A DNA stretch of 44,662 bases, from the IMG/VR virus record IMGVR_UViG_3300027833_000085, positions 1 through 44,662 of that record. One strand, given 5' to 3'. Positions 40,401 through 44,662 of the stretch are shown one piece after another (within the stretch, counting starts at the first letter, position 1; every line of letters starts with the position of its first letter). The stretch comes from a virus. The notes beneath the pieces are model-generated. The model was given only the letters and a program-made list of their open reading frames with translations. It was not told the DNA's origin and searched no databases. The position numbers and the translations under genes are program-made.

Positions 40401-42751
40401 TAGCTGACACGCGAAAGACTATGATTGACGAAGGATTGGAGTCACAGGCAAGGATAGACGCTTGGAATGACATGTATGAAAACTATGTTCCTTTACAGGG
40501 TTTTGCTGAAGACGAGATGACGCCCGCTTCAAACGCTTACCCTCATGGAGGTGCTGGGTTCTCTGTATACGGGAGTAAGGTTAAGAAAGCTGTAGGTAGA
40601 GAGTCAGAGGCTGCTAACGTGCTGGCTAACATCATTATGCAAAACGCTTTAACTCACCAATGGGCTGAGAAGAATAGAGCGCTACAATCTTTGTATAAGC
40701 TAGCTGAAGCCAATGACGCTTCTATGGAGGGTGTGATGCACGTATTAGATAAGGACAACCCGCTTCTTAAGGTAAATGATGAAGGAGAACAGGATCACAT
40801 GACCCTTGCGGAAATGCATGCTGACCCTCATACGGTAGCAGTTAGGGTAGATGGATCTCAGAAATTTATATACTTCAATGATCCTTATTATGCGTCTGTA
40901 ATGAACGGAATGACTATGGAACAGTCTAACACCTTTATTAAGATGTTAAGAGCTCCTGTGTCCTTCTTAAGAGGTGTATTCACCCAGTGGAACCCTAACT
41001 TCTTCGTAGGTAACTTTGCAAGAGATATGGGGGCTTCTATCTACAACGCAGAAGCTGACATGGAAGAGGGAGGGCTAGGTAAAATAGACCAGAAGGGTTT
41101 CCAGAAGCAGATGATGAGCAATACCTGGGGGTCTCTAAGAAACCTATTAGGTGAAGCGGTAACAGGTAAAGAAATGGACGCCGAAACTCAACAGTTTTTT
41201 GATGAGTGGAGAGAAGATGGCGGTCAGACAGGTTGGAACTATGTTAAAGAGTTAGAGCAAATTGCAGCGGAGCTATCCGTAGAAGCTAACGATTTAAGCA
41301 AAGGTCAAAAGCTAAAGCAGAAATTGTTCTCGTCCCCTAAGAAGTTCTTGGAATTTGTAGAAGGAGTCAACGATGCTTTCGAGAATAGTATTAGGCTGTC
41401 CGCTTACACTACGGCTAGACAACGAGGAGCTACTAGACAAAAGGCAGCAGTTTTCTCAAAGAACATTACCGTTAACTTTAACCGATCGGGAGAAGCAGGG
41501 CCAACCATCAATGCTATCTACTTGTTCTTTAACGCTTCTATTCAAGGGAACGTAAGAGTTTACAACTCTATAGCTAAGTCCAAGCCTGCACAGCGTCCTG
41601 ACGGATCCACTAGAGAGTGGTACGAAAGAGCTTCTAACCCACAGAAGATCGCTGCTGGAATGACAATGTTTTCGGGTATGCTAACGTTAATAAACCTAGC
41701 TCTTAGCGGTAAAGACCCAGAAGATGATATTTCTTGGTACGATAAGGTTTCTGAGTACGATAAGCAGAGGAATATGATTATCTGCTATGGCAAAGACAGA
41801 GATAACTTCTTAAAGATACCGCTACCTTACGGTTTCGGGCTGTTCAATAACGCGGGTCTTGCTTTAGCTGAGACCTCTACAGGGCATAGAACACTCGGAG
41901 AAGCTACTATGTTCTTAGGTAGCTCTGCTTTTAATTCTTTCTCTCCTATATCTTTTGGAGGTGAGGTTGACAACCCAGGTACTTTTGTCTTAAGGTCTGC
42001 CGCCCCTACTGTATTCAAGCCTTTCGTTGAGATGGCAGAAAACAGAACGTACTTTGGTTCTATGATTACAGGAGAGCAGCTTCCGTTTGGGACGCCAAGA
42101 CCTAACTCTGAATTGTCTTTCAGATCTCCAGATGCATTGCGAGAATACTTCCAATGGATGAACCAAGCCACAGGAGGCTCCGAGTACACAAGCGGAGATA
42201 TAGACCTAAACCCTGACTATGGATGGTACTTGTTTGAGTATTTAATAGGCGGTACTGGAGACTTTGTTCTGGATTCAGGTAAGCAGGCAAGGAATATGTA
42301 CGAGATGTCTAAGAGGTCTTTAAATAAGGCAAAAGAATCTAAAGATGTAGGCGAGCTTATCAAGGCTTTAGGTTACGGATTCTCTGACGAGGGTGAAGTT
42401 AAGATTAACTACAATGACGTACCAATCATTAAGAAGATCTACGGAGAAGCTTCACCTTTCTACGACATCGCAGCCTTTAAAGAGAACGATGCAAACGTAG
42501 GACAGCTTTATAGAGAGATCCAGAACAATAGCATTATTGATGAGCCAGGAAGGTATAATGGCATTCAGGCGTTGAAGGAAGAATCTAAAAAGGTAAATAA
42601 GGAACTAAAAGCTTTAAGAGCTGCCCTGAAAAAAGCTAGAAAAGTCGATGACTATATCGACCGCCAGAATCAAATTTGGGAACTCCAAGAAATGATGAGA
42701 GGCACTATGGCTAGATTTAATAAGAAATACAACACGTTACGTGGAGAGTAA
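34439..42751 (+). CDS. 2770-aa polyvalent internal/ejected protein (LPD38-type end)
   Basis: Helical, charged N-terminal 500 residues are followed by a Gly-rich hydrophobic segment at about 551-650 (GIAEGVPEAVGSSIM, LTEAPQEAATEL) that could insert in membranes, then coiled coils (about 670-820). A zincin-like piece follows, in which HExxH has become EEAVH (923-927). The C-terminal 650 residues have the hallmarks of phage large polyvalent protein domain 38: WNPNFFVGNFARD (2184-2196) and NFNRSG (from 2346). Such multidomain proteins are packaged and injected, and several modules protect phage DNA or alter the host cell. No RNA-polymerase motifs were seen. The end overlaps the holin start by 11 bases. 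Confidence 0.7.
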   Translation: MANNTELEAKILEAKASGMSDEAINYMLMSGGYDATKITQAKSVLEKKNPGATAFTESGSVEPPLDSLSNEVEPPNDVLSWLDQATSYQIPTADGGIQEADSLEDIQFGGLQDNQKPFFDRKTVVAFGRGKEASADKYESIRTGPAAAAIERRRNLQMISETEEGKLETGEPGVMSAMYSASQANPEDDRYRWNSLSERMLTERIANNPDFTNKLNERKAEIEELEANIKEANYRDIKYPVKGAGDFEYMETRTAAQQQEADRKKLESLKYSAVEFTNGKYLREGSRIIEEAYKSLLGAAPETYWWKSDSEEFNEWKAKVERVEKAVYGMGYVIDIDDDGYVGVNKFDTPTDILMAFQQASDMLVYGSGPLLSLLDASLGSEKMGDYTRDSAARRKHLQSQSSVRANNAIEDIEYGEFEWSSWLSYLSKATSQAIQSSPTSVGALVVGAITKNPYATAGAISYVTGAQKFYESKIDSSFDEFSIDGRPLNKADDMRVLGAIDKMYKAKGFDLITDDSGTYLLLEGGLGNSTRVDVKVNDDVRWGYSVAGGIAEGVPEAVGSSIMLKAAGLWGKGFKVPLTNMMKGVMVNLGIGTLTEAPQEAATELMNIMTDAALRGEHMTIEKAMGRVFESALTGGISGGPTSAALFGVNMAFKGKSGKMAFFGHQQYLARSIAAGKVEGIGVNVTELSQKAEKLRDENTSEEEKRQIEYEFQEQIEQAKAKDEQAKQLILDLAKIDPLASIELAQALQQLTSLTRGKANSKKKLNNHLASAVASEQIGKAKEQAQQAIAKAEQILSKAESESGVVSEAQTEGLLAEDMSTADQLQADWATSTEEVAEALGLSQEQAQTLLDNPLTTPTTVLAASRLIKKGGNVVVYESPEAYLAAVEESELVQRQRAQAQYDPKTNTVHLSPAARAIDVLEEAVHRTLKESGITEDQITEMYETLKASEDPKVKEIVDQREKDYSESADKKEEVVVGVLREGLGVNTGNRDFDKLNKQVKKDFVVEVAAAQMSAVSYNDQRYKEIERQFGADGVKDLRARYGDPVIQMAAENLGIDLETVSFDQLTKITKELTESIPYVREDVVDSKITVPDLKTAAPELESLIKSNPALAQDIKNGKKVRIITVRQDGTGVNTIDFNGSFSKTYLSGVGAEIKAVEEAGKNTAVVARSSKGVVTNMINALTTSSAQNKDVSDQVIIMVELMGSQATRGGELVSIVTFRDLQNSLSSQPATGLNRKKAYENATEVLLNYFEDIKIYKGEDAGVQVKFKYSIGSKNRTEFRRFENQEAADKALKQEEENIKKAQEELNAGASVPQVERQASIQIGEEGWQTFPQTMTAASPIWSSSLGNTSLIESLERLRLPLDPKPGGKAIRERDVNHIIGLLIGGETQKLTFENREALIKKIQKSGNSILTPLDEVMESVRAAYFDNVDIGDAEGNVIAAITGKLENYATGEVSTIISEESLYKNGINIKSPSMVTFNKPVSIEAIMGESEARHRGQIQKFQVDIAAKNLASLENTKDSFMGLPSEPFEMTFIENKPVGYKGINTSDEAHTKVFQDSWHFWNWWVMQTGNGKSSVIDRFSYIKDGKREFLKNIPTKKDKNTREPLAVGVKWQTWAGKNFDKRQREEAERLKSKEERTEAAMSLSESLRARLNDSPVSMNMSALDRDFPSPETLARENEPTLKYDTFSNPSYMTHLQYMENRLNQLEGMQSAETGATLNYNPSDLSLFDESVFASTTMVGLASKEVKATEQGVPTLKDMNTFFDQYNFLFESTDNVKHSVTKTENGWKLDVNLAVSGSIESLAKEATDVPQSKEELIEFVEALNNGEKSTPKDSRIMPPRYYQQREENGAFQGTVNFLNTWLVNKYADVLKLQGQVEEGRKGEVKPEENFQEIEQLMYGRSRAAMEDLDAFMEEAKQFMIVNEITHTDLSQFMYALHAAERNDVIMGNRPDLVSGSGMPNELAQEVLDNLDSPEMRAAAKMFQDIIADTRKTMIDEGLESQARIDAWNDMYENYVPLQGFAEDEMTPASNAYPHGGAGFSVYGSKVKKAVGRESEAANVLANIIMQNALTHQWAEKNRALQSLYKLAEANDASMEGVMHVLDKDNPLLKVNDEGEQDHMTLAEMHADPHTVAVRVDGSQKFIYFNDPYYASVMNGMTMEQSNTFIKMLRAPVSFLRGVFTQWNPNFFVGNFARDMGASIYNAEADMEEGGLGKIDQKGFQKQMMSNTWGSLRNLLGEAVTGKEMDAETQQFFDEWREDGGQTGWNYVKELEQIAAELSVEANDLSKGQKLKQKLFSSPKKFLEFVEGVNDAFENSIRLSAYTTARQRGATRQKAAVFSKNITVNFNRSGEAGPTINAIYLFFNASIQGNVRVYNSIAKSKPAQRPDGSTREWYERASNPQKIAAGMTMFSGMLTLINLALSGKDPEDDISWYDKVSEYDKQRNMIICYGKDRDNFLKIPLPYGFGLFNNAGLALAETSTGHRTLGEATMFLGSSAFNSFSPISFGGEVDNPGTFVLRSAAPTVFKPFVEMAENRTYFGSMITGEQLPFGTPRPNSELSFRSPDALREYFQWMNQATGGSEYTSGDIDLNPDYGWYLFEYLIGGTGDFVLDSGKQARNMYEMSKRSLNKAKESKDVGELIKALGYGFSDEGEVKINYNDVPIIKKIYGEASPFYDIAAFKENDANVGQLYREIQNNSIIDEPGRYNGIQALKEESKKVNKELKALRAALKKARKVDDYIDRQNQIWELQEMMRGTMARFNKKYNTLRGE

Positions 42752-43175
42752 AAAGAAAATCAGAGATACTAAGCTAGGGGTATGGTTAAAGGCCAACGCC
42801 CCTGGCGTTCTTTCTACTGTAGGAGATTTACTTCCTGACAGTGGCGCTCTTGGCGTTGTAAAGAACCTACTTAATAAAGAGCCGAACGTAGATCCTGAAG
42901 CGGCTAGAGCGGCAGTTCAAGCTGAGATCGAGTATCAGAATAACGTATCCCGTAGGTGGGAGGCTGATATGTCTAGCGACGTTAAGCTCGCTAAGCTGAT
43001 TCGTCCATCCGTTCTGATCGTGCTTATGGTTTTCTTTATGGCTATCATGGTGTGGGACGGCCTAGACGAAACGTTTATGCCTAGAGAGAGTTATATCTCT
43101 TTACTAGAGATCCTTATGCTTACTGTGTTCGGAGCTTATTTCGCTGGAAGAACGATTGAAAAAACTAGAAAATGA
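42741..43175 (+). CDS. Holin of the 3-TM gene-transfer-release type
   Basis: A GTG at 42741 starts 144 aa. The N-terminal 75 residues are cytoplasmic, then the family hallmark RRWEADMSSDVKLAKLIRP is followed by hydrophobic helices (SVLIVLMVFFMAIMVW; LLEILMLTVFGAYFAG). This pattern matches the 3-TM holin family first named in gene-transfer agents. Holins pierce the inner membrane at a set time so that lysis enzymes reach the wall. It is coupled by ATGA to the secreted protease that follows. Confidence 0.7.
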   Translation: MESKKKIRDTKLGVWLKANAPGVLSTVGDLLPDSGALGVVKNLLNKEPNVDPEAARAAVQAEIEYQNNVSRRWEADMSSDVKLAKLIRPSVLIVLMVFFMAIMVWDGLDETFMPRESYISLLEILMLTVFGAYFAGRTIEKTRK

Positions 43176-44302
43176 AACTAAGCCTCATCCCCTTACTGCT
43201 TCTGCCTGTCATGGGCATGGGTCAAGATTTTTGTGCCACAGAGTACGACGCTAAAGCGGTTCAACCAAGCCAAGTTGGATTTCAGCGCACAACTTACGAG
43301 TGGAGGACAATTCCAGTAGTGGTGCATATAATTTACTCAGACAGTCTAGGAGGTTGGTTTAGCGAGCAGTACGTAGAGGAGGCCATCGAAGATTTAGACG
43401 CGGATATGGAGGAAGCTATGATCGACATAGAGCTTATTCATATAGGATACCAGGACCTGGAAGAGTACGCTTGGTACGATAATTACGTAACAGGACAGTC
43501 TAGCGGGAACAATGAGTGGTGCTTCCCTAATTTCGGAACACAAAACACCGTAATGGCTATTGATCAGTGGTTCCCTGATTATGACCCCGATTACTATTGC
43601 AACATATATGTTATGCCTAAAATATGCGGAGGCATATTGGGGTGGTCTTATGTTACGGTAACAGGCACAAACGCCAGAGATGGCATATGGCTTAGGTCAG
43701 ATATTTTTGGGCTTGATAGCCCTCATCCTAGAAACAACGAGAATAAAGTATTGACGCATGAGATGGGGCATTATTGTGGGCTTCATCACACTTTTATGTC
43801 TGTAGCCAATTGCGGTGACGATGACGGGCTGCCGTGCGACGTATGGGGTGACTTTGTGTGTGACACACCTCCGACAAAGGCTCAATGGGAATGCGACCCT
43901 CCTATGTGTCCTGAGTATATATACGACTATACCGCCGACAACCACATGGATTATTATCCAGACTCTTGTAGACAGCATTTTACTCCAGGACAAATAGATA
44001 GAATGCATACCATGCTAGAGTTCCAAAGAGGAGGCTTGTTTGGTGATGATGTATTTTGTTTTGGTGATGTCAATTTAGACCACATCGTAGGGAGCGCAGA
44101 CTTGCTCGCTGCGTTGACCTGCTTTGGCATACCTGGATGTCTAACGGGTGATCTTGATCACAACGGTATCGTTACCTTTTTAGATATAGCGATGCTTCTC
44201 TCTAGGTACGGGGATTATTGCCCAGGGTACGAGCCTGACAACCTGTACAGGGAAGGTTCTCAAACGAAGAAAGGGGCCGAAGCCCCCTTCCGTTTAAGGT
44301 AA
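43172..44302 (+). CDS. Secreted M43-type metalloprotease with dockerin-like repeats
   Basis: Residues 1-18 form a signal peptide (MKLSLIPLLLLPVMGMGQ). The zinc site HEMGHYCGLHH (H196, E197, H200, G203, H206) and the Met-turn NHMDYY (M259) with a following FTPGQ are those of M43 (pappalysin/cytophagalysin) peptidases. Two EF-hand-like dockerin loops lie at 298-311 (GDVNLDHIVGSADL) and 326-339 (GDLDHNGIVTFLDI). Family enzymes are secreted by Bacteroidota. Finding one in a phage and coupled to the holin is odd. It may degrade host envelope or S-layer proteins at release, or confer an advantage on infected cells. The 3-prime end lies in a terminator hairpin. Confidence 0.85.
   Translation: MKLSLIPLLLLPVMGMGQDFCATEYDAKAVQPSQVGFQRTTYEWRTIPVVVHIIYSDSLGGWFSEQYVEEAIEDLDADMEEAMIDIELIHIGYQDLEEYAWYDNYVTGQSSGNNEWCFPNFGTQNTVMAIDQWFPDYDPDYYCNIYVMPKICGGILGWSYVTVTGTNARDGIWLRSDIFGLDSPHPRNNENKVLTHEMGHYCGLHHTFMSVANCGDDDGLPCDVWGDFVCDTPPTKAQWECDPPMCPEYIYDYTADNHMDYYPDSCRQHFTPGQIDRMHTMLEFQRGGLFGDDVFCFGDVNLDHIVGSADLLAALTCFGIPGCLTGDLDHNGIVTFLDIAMLLSRYGDYCPGYEPDNLYREGSQTKKGAEAPFRLR
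44262..44295. terminator. Bidirectional terminator between convergent genes
   Basis: AAACG and GAAAGGGGCC pair with the matching arms up to CCGTTT, with a GAA/TTC loop. The stem is inside the last codons of the protease gene, so its final residues are fixed by the hairpin. It would stop both the rightward protease transcript and the leftward reductase transcript. Confidence 0.65.
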
Positions 44303-44342
44303 CGTAACCCCGCACGATGTCGGTGTAACTATACAAATATAG

Positions 44343-44662
44343 TCAACCTTCGCAAACCGCACAGTTGAGAATGTCTCGCCCTACTTGCTGAGCCATATTA
44401 GCTCCTCGCTGGTAGTACAACGTCTTAATGCCTAGCTTCCATGCTTCGATCACGAGCTTGTTAACGTCTCTCAATGGCACCTCGTCTCCAATCATAACGT
44501 TAAGCGATTGCCCTTGATCAATATACTTCTGCCGATCAGCTGATTGCTGGATAACTTCCATCTGTGAAATCTCACCGAAGGTCTTAAAGATATCTTTCTC
44601 TTCTTGACTTAAGAAGTCTAGGCCCTGCACAGATCCACCAGAGAGCATAATCTGTCTCCATA
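44343..44662 (-). CDS. nrdA: Ribonucleotide reductase class I alpha subunit, C-terminal part
   Basis: The 106 visible residues are the C-terminus of the catalytic subunit. GSVQGLDFLSQEE, FKTFGEISQ, ADRQKYIDQGQSLN, and EAWKLGIKTLYYQR are signature segments of class I alpha subunits. The end NCAVCEG carries the CxxC redox pair that re-reduces the active site. The gene continues beyond the right edge. It converts ribonucleotides to deoxyribonucleotides for phage DNA synthesis. It is on the minus strand and converges on the lysis genes. Confidence 0.9.
   Translation of the reverse strand, partial: WRQIMLSGGSVQGLDFLSQEEKDIFKTFGEISQMEVIQQSADRQKYIDQGQSLNVMIGDEVPLRDVNKLVIEAWKLGIKTLYYQRGANMAQQVGRDILNCAVCEG

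Noticed and set aside
34439-42751. Giant protein as an N4-like virion RNA polymerase
   Set aside because: Size and hairpin-rich DNA made this attractive, but I found none of the T7/N4 or crAss-type polymerase motifs; the C-terminus instead carries LPD38-like motifs.
44334-44341. Leftward TATATTTG box (CAAATATA on the plus strand)
   Set aside because: It matches the -7 consensus, but only antisense to the protease gene and its terminator would follow. The box also lies at the end of the reductase gene, so it is probably chance or a fossil.

Overview
The window is a segment of a tailed double-stranded DNA phage genome that most likely infects a marine member of the Bacteroidota (Flavobacteriia-like). 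The host call rests on eight exact copies of the Bacteroidota -7 promoter box TATATTTG at module borders, the near absence of Shine-Dalgarno sequences, A/T-rich gene leaders, and a secreted M43 protease with a dockerin-like tail of the marine Bacteroidota type. Long terminase (708 aa), long portal with a Gln-rich tail (816 aa), single MCP, two ring-like proteins, one very long muzzle-like tail protein and then giant internal proteins give a podovirus layout that resembles crAss-like phages. That affiliation is inferred from order, length and local motifs, not from a search.

Region 1-2115 (minus strand) holds six small genes of unknown function, one cut by the left edge. One encodes a Lys/Ala/Pro-rich protein whose C-terminus imitates the SSB acidic tip. 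Region 2116-2956 is the only long gene-free stretch and separates the leftward genes from the rightward late genes. From base 1 to about 2530, coding and noncoding alike, the DNA carries an extraordinary number of short perfect stem-loops (at least 34 with stems of 6 bp or more and loops of 2-5 nt). The pattern stops at a terminator-like hairpin near 2650. This is the strongest unexplained signal in the window.

Region 2957-8706 (plus) encodes a lysozyme-like protein, several basic or low-complexity proteins thought to be virion-associated, and an M15 peptidase. Region 8703-9154 holds a lone minus-strand winged-helix-like protein facing a divergent promoter pair. Region 9159-15539 holds small acidic proteins, a GroES-like co-chaperonin, a tRNA-Arg(UCU), a zinc ribbon, the large terminase and the portal. 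Region 15541-21219 is a tail-fibre/receptor-binding module (collagen-like, WKK-anchored and discoidin-like proteins). Region 21351-25478 holds small proteins, a scaffold candidate, the major capsid protein and an AT-hook protein. Region 25546-42751 holds ring-like proteins, a 1529-aa muzzle-like protein and three internal or ejected proteins, including a 2770-aa polyvalent protein. Region 42741-44302 is a 3-TM holin translationally coupled to a secreted M43 metalloprotease. The right end carries the 3-prime part of a class I ribonucleotide reductase gene on the minus strand.

Many genes are coupled by ATGA, TGATG or TAATG overlaps. Six genes have a -7 promoter box that starts exactly 12 nt before the A of the start codon, which predicts leaderless mRNAs. 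MCP, scaffold, portal, terminase and the GroES-like protein form the head-building set. The ring, muzzle and internal proteins form the short tail and ejected cargo. The holin, M15 peptidase, lysozyme-like protein and M43 protease are candidates for entry and release.
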